Below are positions 20,079 to 29,381 of a stretch of 64,000 nucleotides of DNA, piece by piece. A program made the translations under genes and the position numbers. The notes beneath the pieces were generated by a model that did not search any database, had not been told where the DNA came from, and was given only the letters and a program-made list of their open reading frames with translations. Each line of letters starts with the position of its first letter. Position 1 is the stretch's first letter. Source of the stretch: Aneurinibacillus soli (GTDB lineage Bacteria > Bacillota > Bacilli > Aneurinibacillales > Aneurinibacillaceae); assembly GCF_002355375.1 (NCBI RefSeq), contig NZ_AP017312.1, forward strand, positions 816,001 to 880,000, given 5' to 3'.

Positions 20079-21629
20079 ATGATTCCATACCGTCCAGAAC
20101 CATTCACCAACTTCCTTGAAGGGCAAAATATGAGACTAATAAATGAAGCGCTCGAAAAAGTACAGATAGAGCTTGATCGCGATTATCCGCTAGTTATTGG
20201 TGGCGAAAAAATCATGACCGAGAAGAAGATTATCTCGATCAATCCATCCGCAAAAAACGAAGTGATTGGACGTACAGCGAGTGCCAGTCAGGAGTTGGCA
20301 GAAAAAGCGATGCAAAATGCGGCGGAAACGTTTAAAACATGGTCCCGTGTCCCTGCCCAACACCGTTCCCGCTACCTGTTCAAAGCGGCTGCCATCATGC
20401 GCCGTCGCAAGCATGAGTTTTCCGCCTGGCTGATGCTTGAAGCGGGCAAGAGCCGTGTGGAAGCGGATGCGGACACAGCGGAAGCAATTGACTTCATGGA
20501 GTATTATGCACGCCAGATGATCGAGCTGACTAATCGCGGAAGAAAGACTCTCGTGCCGATGACGGGCGAAGATAATGATCTGGAATATGTGCCGCTTGGC
20601 GTCGGCATTATCATCCCACCGTGGAATTTCGCTCTGGCGATTGTAGTGGGGATGACAACAGCAGCCATTGTATCTGGGAATACGGTAGTTTTGAAACCGG
20701 CAAGTCATACGCCAGTGATCGCCTACAAGTTTTATGAATTGCTTGTAGAAGCAGGTATTCCGGCTGGCGTTGTGAATTACTTGCCAGGCAATGCGTCAGA
20801 CATTGGAGATTTTCTGGTGGACCATTACCTGACACGATTCATTAGTTTTACCGGCTCTCGTGCAGTCGGACTGCGCATTCATGAGCGGGCATCCAAGATC
20901 ACGCCGGGTCAGATCTGGATGAAGCGTCTTGTTGCGGAGATGGGTGGTAAAGATGCGATCGTCGTTCATAAAGACGCTGACCTTGAACTTGCGGCGCAAG
21001 GAATCGTTGCATCCGCGTTCAGCTTCTCCGGTCAGAAATGTTCCGCATGCTCTCGTGTCATTGTGCATGAAGACGTATATGAAAATGTGTTGAACCGCTG
21101 CGTAGAAATGACGAAACAGCTGAAGGTCGGGGATGTGCGTGATGCTGAGATGTACACCGGGCCCGTTATTGATGAGGCCTCATTCAATAACGTGATGGCA
21201 TACATCGCGATTGGTCATACGGAGGGGCGTCTCGTCATCGGCGGCAAGCCGGCAGGGGACTCTGGTTTTTTTATTGAGCCAACGATTTTTGCAGATGTAG
21301 AGCCAGATGCCCACATTATGCAGGAAGAAATATTCGGCCCGTTCGTGGCGTTTACAAAAGCACGTGATTTTGACCATGCGATGGAAGTAGCCAACAATAC
21401 AGACTACGGTTTGACAGGTTCCTTTTATTCACGCAATCGTGGGCTGATTGAGCGAGCGCGTACGGAGTTTCATGTTGGAAATCTATACATCAACCGCAAA
21501 TGCACCGGGGCAATCGTCGGGGTTCATCCGTTTGGTGGCTTTAATATGTCCGGTACGGACTCAAAAGCGGGAGGTCCAGATTACTTGCTGCAGTTCACGC
21601 AGCCAAAGCTAACATCGGAAGCGCTGTAA
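20079..21629 (+). CDS. rocA: 1-pyrroline-5-carboxylate dehydrogenase RocA
   Basis: A protein of 516 residues, the length of Bacillus RocA. The aldehyde dehydrogenase catalytic cysteine is C321 (GQKCSACSR) and the general base E287 ([10 protein letters not shown]). It oxidises glutamate-gamma-semialdehyde to glutamate with NAD, the last step of arginine, ornithine and proline breakdown. Start ATG follows TTAGGAGGG. The gene lies 22 bases ahead of rocD, which makes the same semialdehyde. A sigma-L type promoter was looked for and not convincingly found. Confidence 0.96.
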   Translation: MIPYRPEPFTNFLEGQNMRLINEALEKVQIELDRDYPLVIGGEKIMTEKKIISINPSAKNEVIGRTASASQELAEKAMQNAAETFKTWSRVPAQHRSRYLFKAAAIMRRRKHEFSAWLMLEAGKSRVEADADTAEAIDFMEYYARQMIELTNRGRKTLVPMTGEDNDLEYVPLGVGIIIPPWNFALAIVVGMTTAAIVSGNTVVLKPASHTPVIAYKFYELLVEAGIPAGVVNYLPGNASDIGDFLVDHYLTRFISFTGSRAVGLRIHERASKITPGQIWMKRLVAEMGGKDAIVVHKDADLELAAQGIVASAFSFSGQKCSACSRVIVHEDVYENVLNRCVEMTKQLKVGDVRDAEMYTGPVIDEASFNNVMAYIAIGHTEGRLVIGGKPAGDSGFFIEPTIFADVEPDAHIMQEEIFGPFVAFTKARDFDHAMEVANNTDYGLTGSFYSRNRGLIERARTEFHVGNLYINRKCTGAIVGVHPFGGFNMSGTDSKAGGPDYLLQFTQPKLTSEAL

Positions 21630-21651
21630 GGGATGGGAGGAGAAGTACACC

Positions 21652-22854
21652 ATGCCAGCAGAACACAGAACTGATCGGATTATCAAGCAGACAGAAAAAT
21701 ACGGAGCTCATAATTACCATCCGTTGCCGATTGTCATTGCCCGAGCAGAAGGTGTCTGGGTGGAAGACCCGGAAGGTACAACATATATGGATATGTTGAG
21801 CGCTTATTCCGCGCTTAACCACGGTCACTGCCATCCGAAAATCATTCAGGCGCTGAAAGACCAGGCTGATAAAGTTACGCTTACATCACGGGCGTTCTAC
21901 AATGATCGGTTGGGCGAGTTTTATGAAAAAGTAGCAAAGCTAACCGGAAAAAACATGGTGCTTCCGATGAACACGGGTGCCGAAGCGGTTGAAACGGCGA
22001 TCAAAGCGGTACGTCGCTGGGCGTATGATGTGAAAGGGGTGGAAGCGAACCAAGCGAATATTATCGTGTGTGAAGGAAATTTTCACGGGCGCACGACAAC
22101 GCTCACCTCGTTCTCATCTGAGGAAAGCTACCGCCGTGGTTTCGGGCCGTTTACACCGGGCTTTACGATGATTCCGTATGGGGACATTCAGGCATTACAG
22201 GATGCGATCACACCGTATACGGCTGCTTTTATGGTGGAGCCCATTCAAGGCGAAGCAGGCATTGTTATTCCGCCAGACGGATTTCTAAAGCAGGCAAGTG
22301 AGATTTGTAAGAAGAATAAGGTTTTGCTTGTGGTTGATGAGATTCAGACTGGATTGGGTCGCACTGGGAAATTGTTTGCGATGGATTGGGATGGCATTCA
22401 ACCAGACCTATACATCATAGGGAAGGCGCTTGGTGGAGGAGTGTATCCGATCTCTGCGGTGGTGGCAGATGCGGATATTCTTGGTGTATTCGAGCCGGGT
22501 TCACATGGCTCGACATTCGGGGGCAATCCGCTTGGCTGTGCGGTGGCGATTGCTGCGCTTGATGTACTAGAAGAGGAGCAGCTCGTACAGCGTTCACGTA
22601 CGCTTGGCGAATATTTTAAGCAGGAACTGCTTACCATTAATAGCCCGATCATTAAGGAAGTGCGTGGCCGGGGTCTGTTCATCGGTGTGGAGCTGATCGA
22701 AAAAGCACGCCCGTACTGTGAACGGCTTAAAGATAATGGACTTTTGTGCAAAGAAACGCATGACACAACCATTCGTTTTGCGCCACCGCTTATTATTTCT
22801 CAACAGGAACTTGACTGGGCGATTATGCGCATTCGCCAGGTCTTGCAAAAATAA
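21652..22854 (+). CDS. rocD: Ornithine aminotransferase RocD
   Basis: A protein of 400 residues of the class III PLP aminotransferases. The PLP lysine is K258 ([16 protein letters not shown]) and the cofactor aspartate lies in [15 protein letters not shown]. It converts ornithine and 2-oxoglutarate to glutamate semialdehyde and glutamate, feeding RocA encoded directly upstream. Ribosome site GGGAGGAG. No terminator is visible after it; the promoter of the cobalamin riboswitch overlaps its 3' end. Confidence 0.96.
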   Translation: MPAEHRTDRIIKQTEKYGAHNYHPLPIVIARAEGVWVEDPEGTTYMDMLSAYSALNHGHCHPKIIQALKDQADKVTLTSRAFYNDRLGEFYEKVAKLTGKNMVLPMNTGAEAVETAIKAVRRWAYDVKGVEANQANIIVCEGNFHGRTTTLTSFSSEESYRRGFGPFTPGFTMIPYGDIQALQDAITPYTAAFMVEPIQGEAGIVIPPDGFLKQASEICKKNKVLLVVDEIQTGLGRTGKLFAMDWDGIQPDLYIIGKALGGGVYPISAVVADADILGVFEPGSHGSTFGGNPLGCAVAIAALDVLEEEQLVQRSRTLGEYFKQELLTINSPIIKEVRGRGLFIGVELIEKARPYCERLKDNGLLCKETHDTTIRFAPPLIISQQELDWAIMRIRQVLQK

Positions 22855-22871
22855 TCCTGACACGGTATGCT
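22843..22871 (+). promoter_or_regulatory. Promoter of the cobalamin riboswitch transcript
   Basis: TTGCAA (22843-22848), 17-base spacer, TATGCT (22866-22871). The -35 lies inside the last codons of rocD; transcription would start about 20 bases before the riboswitch core. Confidence 0.55.
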
Positions 22872-22895
22872 TACTGTAACATGACGCATACAACG

Positions 22896-23042
22896 CGATA
22901 GGTGCCCCGATCCGGGGAGAATAGGGAAGAAAACACGCGGGCCCGCCACTGTAACCGGGGAGCCGTCCACAGTCACTGGAATAATTCCGGGAAGGCGGTG
23001 GACAGATGGCTATGATCCGGCAGCCAGGAGACCTGCCTATTG
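22896..23042 (+). ncRNA. Cobalamin (B12) riboswitch
   Basis: The conserved landmarks appear in the expected order and spacing: ATAGGTGCC, GGGAGAATAGGGAA, GCCACTGTAACCGGGGAG and the B12 box GCCAGGAGACCTGCCTAT. Ends pair (ATAGG with CCTAT). Binding of adenosylcobalamin to the nascent leader would favour the terminator at 23091 and so lower cobT expression when the coenzyme is plentiful. This is the only B12 riboswitch seen in the window. Confidence 0.97.
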
Positions 23043-23090
23043 CAAGCATTGCCGTTCACGTGGAACGAACGGATACGAACCGGATATGGC

Positions 23091-23123
23091 ACGTCCAGGT
23101 CTTCTTTGACCTGGGCGTTTTTT
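23091..23123 (+). terminator. Expression-platform terminator of the B12 riboswitch
   Basis: ACGTCCAGGTC pairs with GACCTGGGCGT, then TTTTTTG, 44 bases before the cobT start. Confidence 0.85.
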
Positions 23124-23166
23124 GCGTTGTCGCGCATGAGCATACACAAATGGAGGAAAGCAAACG

Positions 23167-24234
23167 ATGAATACAGCGACTACAACCAAAATTGCGAACA
23201 CACTACATGAGATTCAAATGCTTGATCAGAATGCGATGACTGCAGCACGGGCACGTGTCGATTTCTTAACGAAGCCACCAGGAAGCCTGGGTGAGTTGGA
23301 AGAAATGGCAATTCGTTTAGCAGGCATTCAGCGCACGGCACAGCCGACATTGGTTAAGAAAGCAGTCACCGTGATGTGTGGCGACCATGGCGTAACGGAA
23401 GAAGGAGTCAGTGCGTTTGCGTCGGAATTGACCGGCATGATGATGGGGAATTTTACACGTGAGGGAGCCGCGATTAATGTTTTTTCCCGCCAGATGGGTG
23501 CTGACGTTATTGTAGTGGATGTCGGAAGTGCGTGCGAGACGCCAGCAGGTGTACGGAATGAGAAAGTGAAGAACGGTACGGATAATATGGCCAAAGGCTC
23601 GGCAATGAGTCGGGAAGAAGCAATGGCCGCCATCGAAGTCGGCATTCGTCTAGCGGAGGAGTTAGCATCACAGGGCTATCAAGCAGTGGCACTGGGCGAC
23701 ATGGGAATTGGTAATACAACGCCAAGTGCGGCACTTGTAGCTGCTGTGGCAGGCAAAGCGGTTGCGGAGATTACAGGGTGCGGCACGGGCCTTGATGAAG
23801 AGAAGCGTCAGGCCAAAGCCGTGGTGATTGAACGCTCTCTTCGGATCAATGATATTGATAGCAGCTGGCGTGACCGGATGGATGCGATTGAAGTGCTGGC
23901 TCGTGTCGGTGGACTGGAAATCGCAGGGCTTGCGGGTGTGACACTTGGGGCCGCAGCATGTGGGATGGCAGTGATTGTTGATGGTGTTATTGCGGGCGCG
24001 GCTGCGATGATGGCATTTGAGATATGTGAGAACGTGCAGGGCTATTTGTTTGCGTCTCACCTTTCTCAGGAACCGGCACATGGAGCAGCTCTGGCGCATA
24101 TGTCGCTTACGCCTGTACTTCATTTGCAGATGCGTCTTGGTGAAGGATCAGGCGCGGTGCTCTTGTATCCGCTGCTTGAGGCATCTTTACGCATGATGTA
24201 TGAGATGGCGACATTCTCGGATATTGGACTGTAG
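23167..24234 (+). CDS. cobT: Nicotinate-nucleotide:dimethylbenzimidazole phosphoribosyltransferase CobT
   Basis: A protein of 355 residues, standard for CobT. Recognised by FLTKPPGSLGELEEMAIRLA, VMCGDHGVTEEGVSAFASEL and ALGDMGIGNTTPSAALVAAV. The enzyme moves phosphoribose from nicotinate mononucleotide to 5,6-dimethylbenzimidazole, giving alpha-ribazole phosphate, the lower ligand of B12. The base is made by BluB, encoded 4 kb downstream. The riboswitch and terminator immediately upstream give feedback control. A terminator follows it, so it may be transcribed apart from the main cob operon. Confidence 0.96.
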   Translation: MNTATTTKIANTLHEIQMLDQNAMTAARARVDFLTKPPGSLGELEEMAIRLAGIQRTAQPTLVKKAVTVMCGDHGVTEEGVSAFASELTGMMMGNFTREGAAINVFSRQMGADVIVVDVGSACETPAGVRNEKVKNGTDNMAKGSAMSREEAMAAIEVGIRLAEELASQGYQAVALGDMGIGNTTPSAALVAAVAGKAVAEITGCGTGLDEEKRQAKAVVIERSLRINDIDSSWRDRMDAIEVLARVGGLEIAGLAGVTLGAAACGMAVIVDGVIAGAAAMMAFEICENVQGYLFASHLSQEPAHGAALAHMSLTPVLHLQMRLGEGSGAVLLYPLLEASLRMMYEMATFSDIGL

Positions 24235-24246
24235 TAGAAAGAAATA

Positions 24247-24288
24247 AAAACCTGTTTGTCCTATATTGTGGGGCAGACAGGTTTTTTG
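24247..24288 (+). terminator. Terminator after cobT
   Basis: AAAACCTGTTTGTCC pairs with GGGCAGACAGGTTTT (two G-U pairs), then a T run. Confidence 0.85.
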
Positions 24289-24373
24289 TATCATGATATA
24301 CTGCGAAAATGATTCAAAGCGGCATGATAAGGGATACATACGGATAGCGTAGTAGAGAAGGGGGTGTGGAAAG

Positions 24374-25873
24374 ATGGCAGGAAAGCAAATGAATCGCCGG
24401 AACGTCACGATCGCCATGATGGTCGCTACGTTTCTAGCGGCGATCGAAGTGACGATTGTGAGCACCGCGATGCCGCGCATTGCGAGTGATCTTGGCGGAC
24501 TTGAGCTGATCAGCTGGGTGTATGCGGTGTACCTGCTTACGACAGCGGTTACAACACCGATCTATGGCAAGCTGGCCGATTTATTCGGTCGTAAAATTAT
24601 TTTTACGATTGGAGCGATAGTGTTCCTGATCGGGTCGATGCTGTGCGGGTTATCTGACTCGATGGAGCAATTGATCTGGTTCCGTGCGTTGCAGGGCATC
24701 GGAGCAGGTGCGGTGCTTCCGGTAACGTTTACGATTATTGGCGATATTTATACATTTGAGGAGCGGGCCAAAATCCAGGGCTGGTTTAGTTCGATCTGGG
24801 GCATATCCGGCATTGTGGGTCCGCTTGTCGGTGGATTTTTTGTCGATCAATTGTCCTGGCACTGGATTTTTTTCATTAATGTACCGTTTGGCATCATTTC
24901 GATTATTATGCTGTGGATGTATCTTGAGGAATCATTCGAGAAGAAGAAAAAGCATATTGATTATGCGGGAGTTGTCACATTTACGATTGGAATGACGGCG
25001 CTTCTGTATGCGTTTCTAACCGGAGGCCAGCAGTACGCCTGGAATTCATCGTCTATTATTGGATTGTTTGTTGTAGCAGTCGTATTTCTAGCAGTCTTCA
25101 TTCGGGTGGAGTTGAAATCACCGGAGCCGATGCTGCCGCTTAGTCTGTTTAAAATTCGGACCATTTCCGTATCGAATACGGCGTCATTGCTCCTGAGTGC
25201 GCTATTGATTGCGATGAATGCGTATTTGCCGATGTGGGTTCAGGGGGTGTACGGCAAGGGGGCGACGAGCGCCGGATTAATTCTGACGCCAATGTCGATT
25301 GGATGGCCACTTGGCGCGATATTGTGTGGGCGACTCATTTTAAGCATTGGGGCGCGCAGGACGTCGTTGATCGGGATTACGATTTTACTTGCGGCATCTC
25401 TTTGGCTTGCTACGGTATCGATTGCAACACCGCAGCTTGTACTGACGCTCATTATGTTTGTGGCCGGACTTGGTTTTGGTCTGTCGATTACGGTGTTTAC
25501 CGTTGTCGTGCAGTCGTCTGTCGATTGGAGTCTGCGCGGGGCGGCCACGGCGTCGAACTCTTTCCTGCGTACGCTGGGACAGGCTTGTGGGATTGCGGTA
25601 TTTGGGACGTTGTTCAATTCTGCTCTTTCAGGTTATATGAGCGGGAATCGTGTTCCGGCGGGTGACATGAATCAATTGCTGAACCCGGAGACGGCAAGAC
25701 TGCTTCCACCGGGGATTGTCGCGGTCATGCGAGAGGGACTGGCGAGCAGTTTGCATCAAGTGTTTCTGACCTTGTTCTTCCTTGCGGGTGCAGCGCTTCT
25801 GATTACGCTTTTCCTGCCTCGGAAAAATCCGGGGGTAGCAGGAGCCGGGAAACCTGCTGCTGAGCAGAAATAA
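24374..25873 (+). CDS. MFS transporter of the DHA2 (EmrB/QacA) family
   Basis: A protein of 499 residues with about 14 hydrophobic segments, the DHA2 drug:H+ antiporter layout. Motif A is GKLADLFGRK, motif C lies in SGIVGPLVGGFF. Members export drugs or metabolites across the cytoplasmic membrane. It lies inside the cobalamin region but is flanked by a terminator on each side, so it is probably its own unit. An export role for a corrinoid intermediate or an unrelated drug are both possible; sequence does not decide. Confidence 0.9.
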   Translation: MAGKQMNRRNVTIAMMVATFLAAIEVTIVSTAMPRIASDLGGLELISWVYAVYLLTTAVTTPIYGKLADLFGRKIIFTIGAIVFLIGSMLCGLSDSMEQLIWFRALQGIGAGAVLPVTFTIIGDIYTFEERAKIQGWFSSIWGISGIVGPLVGGFFVDQLSWHWIFFINVPFGIISIIMLWMYLEESFEKKKKHIDYAGVVTFTIGMTALLYAFLTGGQQYAWNSSSIIGLFVVAVVFLAVFIRVELKSPEPMLPLSLFKIRTISVSNTASLLLSALLIAMNAYLPMWVQGVYGKGATSAGLILTPMSIGWPLGAILCGRLILSIGARRTSLIGITILLAASLWLATVSIATPQLVLTLIMFVAGLGFGLSITVFTVVVQSSVDWSLRGAATASNSFLRTLGQACGIAVFGTLFNSALSGYMSGNRVPAGDMNQLLNPETARLLPPGIVAVMREGLASSLHQVFLTLFFLAGAALLITLFLPRKNPGVAGAGKPAAEQK

Positions 25874-25880
25874 AAATAGA

Positions 25881-25918
25881 GACGAAGGCGGAGCCATGTG
25901 TGGCCTCCGTCTTTTTTC
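25881..25918 (+). terminator. Terminator after the MFS gene
   Basis: GACGAAGGC pairs with GCCTCCGTC (one mismatch), then TTTTTT. Confidence 0.7.
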
Positions 25919-25986
25919 TGTTTCGGATAGGCGGCTTTCTATTGTATGCTAGATAAAGAAAATAGAGAGAGAAGGGCGGTTGGAGA

Positions 25987-27501
25987 ATGAGAGCGATTAT
26001 GCTACAGGGAACATCGTCAGACGTGGGCAAAAGCGTGCTTTGTACGGCGTTGTGCCGCATTTTTTATGAAGATGGCTGGAAGGTAGCGCCGTTCAAGTCG
26101 CAAAATATGGCGCTGAATTCATACATAACACGTGATGGCAAGGAAATTGGGCGAGCGCAGGGAGTACAGGCAGAAGCGTGTCGTATTGATGCGACAGCGG
26201 ATATGAACCCGATCCTGTTGAAGCCGAAAAAAGATATGATCGCGGAAGTCATTGTACGGGGTGAGCATTATGCGGATATGGGAGCGGGTGCTTATCGGGA
26301 AGATTATGTGCCGAAAGCATTGCCCGTGCTGCAAGAGTCGCTTGACCGGCTGGCAGAAGAATATGAAGTGCTTGTGATGGAAGGGGCGGGAAGTCCGGCA
26401 GAGATTAATCTGAAAGACCGGGACATCGCCAACATGAAGGCGGCAGAGCTTGCGGATGCCCCTGTTATTCTCGTAGCGGATATTGACCGAGGGGGTGTGT
26501 TCGCCTCGCTTGTCGGAACACTGACACTGCTCGATGAGTCAGAGCGGGCTCGTGTGAAAGGATTTATCATTAATAAATTTCGCGGAAAATTCTCGCTTCT
26601 TAAATCCGGGCTTGACTGGCTGGAAGAACACACAGGTCTTCCGGTACTGGGAGTTATTCCGTATGCAGATACAGGCATTGAAGCGGAAGACTCGCTTGCG
26701 TTATCGAAGCTGCGGCTCAAAAAACAAGATGAAACCGGAGACGCACTTAAAGTAGCGGTCATTCGTCTGCCGCGTATTTCGAATTTTACGGACATTGATC
26801 CGCTGTATGATGAGCCAGGTGTAACGGTGCGCTTACTTGCGTCTGTGGCCGAATGGAACAATCCAGATATCATCATTATTCCAGGGACGAAAAACACGAC
26901 GGATGATTTTTTGTGGCTTACGGAAACCGGGCTGGCTGCCAAAATTCAGGAAGCGGCACAGGCTGGTGCGCACGTTGTCGGGATATGCGGCGGTTATCAA
27001 ATGCTTGGGACTACGCTTCTGGACCCGGACGGTGTGGAGTCGGTACATGCAGAAATAGAAGGTCTCAGCTTGCTTCCGCTCGTGACAACCTTTCAGGCGG
27101 GGAAGCGCACGGTGCGCACGATGGGGCATGTAAGCGGAGCTACCTTCGCAGCTGGACAGGAAGTACAAGGATATGAGATTCATCTTGGACGTACAGATCG
27201 GGGAGAGGGTGGCATTCCGTTGTTTACGCTTGAGGATGGCCACATGGACGGTACGCTGAATGAAGCAGGAACGGTATGGGGGACGTATCTGCATGGTGTA
27301 TTTCATAACCGTTCCTTCACCCGTGTCTGGTTGAATGACATTCGGTATAAGCGAGGATTGGAGCTGGTAGAGGCGGACGTGAAGACAGAGGCGGAGATGC
27401 GAGAAGCAAGCTACACCGAGCTGGCATCACTTGTTCGGCACTATCTTGACATGGAAAAAGTATACGAGATTGTCGGTCTCACGCAGCCGACGCGTACTTG
27501 A
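25987..27501 (+). CDS. cobQ: Cobyric acid synthase CobQ (CbiP)
   Basis: A protein of 504 residues. The N-terminal half is a dethiobiotin-synthetase-like P-loop domain (LQGTSSDVGKSVLCTALCRI); the C-terminal half a class I glutamine amidotransferase with nucleophile C334 in GICGGYQMLG and catalytic HLGRTDRG region. It amidates four side chains of adenosylcobyrinic a,c-diamide, using ATP and glutamine. First gene of an eleven-gene block with overlaps or short gaps. No riboswitch fits in the 68 bases before it. Confidence 0.96.
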   Translation: MRAIMLQGTSSDVGKSVLCTALCRIFYEDGWKVAPFKSQNMALNSYITRDGKEIGRAQGVQAEACRIDATADMNPILLKPKKDMIAEVIVRGEHYADMGAGAYREDYVPKALPVLQESLDRLAEEYEVLVMEGAGSPAEINLKDRDIANMKAAELADAPVILVADIDRGGVFASLVGTLTLLDESERARVKGFIINKFRGKFSLLKSGLDWLEEHTGLPVLGVIPYADTGIEAEDSLALSKLRLKKQDETGDALKVAVIRLPRISNFTDIDPLYDEPGVTVRLLASVAEWNNPDIIIIPGTKNTTDDFLWLTETGLAAKIQEAAQAGAHVVGICGGYQMLGTTLLDPDGVESVHAEIEGLSLLPLVTTFQAGKRTVRTMGHVSGATFAAGQEVQGYEIHLGRTDRGEGGIPLFTLEDGHMDGTLNEAGTVWGTYLHGVFHNRSFTRVWLNDIRYKRGLELVEADVKTEAEMREASYTELASLVRHYLDMEKVYEIVGLTQPTRT

Positions 27502-27514
27502 TAGAGGAGGCCGT

Positions 27515-28162
27515 ATGACAGAGCGATCTTATCCGGCACTGCTTCGTATTGAAGGAACGAACTGCACTGTTGTTGGTGGTGGACATGTAGCTTTTCGCAA
27601 AGTAAATAGCTTACTTGACGCCGGGGCGCGTGTGACAGTGATTAGCCCGGTGCTTGCAAACGGGCTGGCTGAGTATGCATCGAACAATATAATTATATGG
27701 AAAGAAAAACGATTTGAGGCTGATGATCTGGCAGGTGCTGTACTTGTCATTGCGGCAACCGATCAGCCGGATGTAAATGTGGCTGTGTGGGAAGCCGTTC
27801 GACCCGGGCAGTGGATTACGGTGGCAGATCGCCCGGATTTGAGTACATTTATTGTACCAGCACAAGTGCGGCGAGGTCGCCTTCTGCTTACGATTTCAAC
27901 AGAAGGAGCAAGCCCTGGGCTTTCCCGGCGCATCGCTCGTGAATTGGCTGTACAGTACGATGACACGTATGACATATACACGGAGTGGCTGGCAGATAGT
28001 CGGAAGATTGTGCTGAAACAGATTGATAATCCTGTAGCGCGGCGGATCATATTCGCTGGACTTTTGACGGATGAATTCTGGTTGATTGCTTGTAACAATG
28101 ATCGTTCGGCATGGGATGCAGAACTGACAAAGCTTATGTGTAAGGCAGAGCGTATCGAGTAG
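27515..28162 (+). CDS. sirC: Precorrin-2 dehydrogenase (SirC/CysG N-domain-like)
   Basis: A protein of 215 residues starting at the ATG after AGAGGAGG; a longer frame overlaps cobQ without a ribosome site. The N-terminal Rossmann motif CTVVGGGHVAFRKVNSLL and the following STEGASPGLSRRIARELA region match precorrin-2 dehydrogenases such as B. megaterium SirC and B. subtilis YlnF. The enzyme oxidises precorrin-2 to sirohydrochlorin with NAD, the branch point to siroheme and anaerobic B12 synthesis. Whether it also chelates metal is open. It is the only ring-stage gene in this block. Confidence 0.88.
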   Translation: MTERSYPALLRIEGTNCTVVGGGHVAFRKVNSLLDAGARVTVISPVLANGLAEYASNNIIIWKEKRFEADDLAGAVLVIAATDQPDVNVAVWEAVRPGQWITVADRPDLSTFIVPAQVRRGRLLLTISTEGASPGLSRRIARELAVQYDDTYDIYTEWLADSRKIVLKQIDNPVARRIIFAGLLTDEFWLIACNNDRSAWDAELTKLMCKAERIE

Positions 28163-28191
28163 GTGTACTAAGAAATGAGGAGGGTGTGCAG

Positions 28192-28833
28192 ATGTTTACA
28201 GAGAAAGAGAGAGACGCGATTTATAAGGTGATTGAGACACGCAGGGATGTACGGACATTCCGTTCGGACCCGCTGCCAGCCGATGCAGTGGAGCGCATTC
28301 TAGAAGCGGCGCATCACGGCCCGTCTGTTGGATTTATGCAACCATGGAGTTTTATTCTTATTACAGCGGATGAAATTAAGGCAAAACTTGCCTGGGCAGC
28401 AGATAAAGAACGGCGCGCGCTTGCGATTCATTACGAAGGAGAGCGGTCGGAAAAATTCATGAGTTTAAAAATTGAAGGCTTAAAAGAAGCACCGCTTACG
28501 ATTTGTGTGACATGTGACCCGACAAGGGGTGGCTCGCATGTACTGGGCCGTAATTCTATTCCAGAAACAGATATCATGTCTGCATCATGTGCCATTCAAA
28601 ACATGTGGCTTGCTTCTTGTGCAGAAGGCATCGCACTTGGCTGGGTCAGCTTCTACAAGAAAAATGATGTGCGAGATATTCTCAGCATCCCACCGCATGT
28701 CGAGCCGATCGCACTATTGTCGCTCGGGTACACCGATCATTATCCAACTGCTCCGATTTTGGAGACAGAGAAGTGGGGGAAACGCCGGGCGCTAGATGAC
28801 TTGATTTATCGTGAGAAATGGGGCGAGAAATAA
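28192..28833 (+). CDS. bluB: 5,6-Dimethylbenzimidazole synthase BluB
   Basis: A protein of 213 residues, nitroreductase-like. Start is the ATG eight bases after GAGGAGGG. Diagnostic stretches are RRDVRTFRSDPLPADAVERI, AAHHGPSVGFMQPWSF and GWVSFYKK. BluB uses oxygen to break down reduced FMN into dimethylbenzimidazole, the base that CobT then activates. Its presence means the organism can make true cobalamin with its own lower ligand under aerobic conditions. Confidence 0.94.
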   Translation: MFTEKERDAIYKVIETRRDVRTFRSDPLPADAVERILEAAHHGPSVGFMQPWSFILITADEIKAKLAWAADKERRALAIHYEGERSEKFMSLKIEGLKEAPLTICVTCDPTRGGSHVLGRNSIPETDIMSASCAIQNMWLASCAEGIALGWVSFYKKNDVRDILSIPPHVEPIALLSLGYTDHYPTAPILETEKWGKRRALDDLIYREKWGEK

Positions 28834-29381
28834 TGGAGAAGCCGGATCAAAAACGTGGACTGACACTTGTATATACGGGTGATGGAAAAGGGAAAACAAC
28901 CGCGGCGTTAGGACTTGCCGTCCGAGCTGCTGGACGTGGGAAGCGTGTGCTGGTCATTCAGTTTATTAAGTCTCCTGAACGGACATACGGAGAGAAAATC
29001 ATGTTCGATAAAATCGGAATTGAGATTCATCAGAAAGGCAGCGGGTTCACCTGGTTGAAAACGCCGGAGGAACATCGGAGTGCGTTGACAGAAGCCTGGG
29101 TGTTTACAAAAGAGAAAGTGATGAGCGGCGAGTACGACGTTGTGATTCTCGATGAGTTAAATAATGCGCTGGCAATCCAGACGTTTCCGATTGATGATGT
29201 GCTGCCACTTGGTGAAGTGCTGGAGCTGATTGCAAATCGTCCGTATGGCATGCATCTTATTATTACTGGCAGAAGTGCACAGCCAGAGGTGGTGGAAGCA
29301 GCGGATCTTGTCACAGAGATGAAACCGGTGAAGCATTATTATGAGGAAGGCATTCCGGCTGTGCTGGGGATTGAGTTTTAA
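28833..29381 (+). CDS. cobO: Corrinoid adenosyltransferase CobO (BtuR type)
   Basis: A protein of 182 residues. The Walker A loop GDGKGKTT is at residues 16-23. The CobA/BtuR family adds the 5'-deoxyadenosyl group from ATP to cob(I)alamin or its precursors. The start overlaps the bluB stop (TAATG), with GGGGCGAG as ribosome site; an earlier in-frame ATG lies inside bluB. Its stop overlaps cobD in the same way. Confidence 0.94.
   Translation: MEKPDQKRGLTLVYTGDGKGKTTAALGLAVRAAGRGKRVLVIQFIKSPERTYGEKIMFDKIGIEIHQKGSGFTWLKTPEEHRSALTEAWVFTKEKVMSGEYDVVILDELNNALAIQTFPIDDVLPLGEVLELIANRPYGMHLIITGRSAQPEVVEAADLVTEMKPVKHYYEEGIPAVLGIEF

Noticed and set aside
26304..26942. 212-residue minus-strand open frame
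   Set aside because: It lies opposite cobQ, is Ser-rich with no domain, and would disrupt a tight operon.
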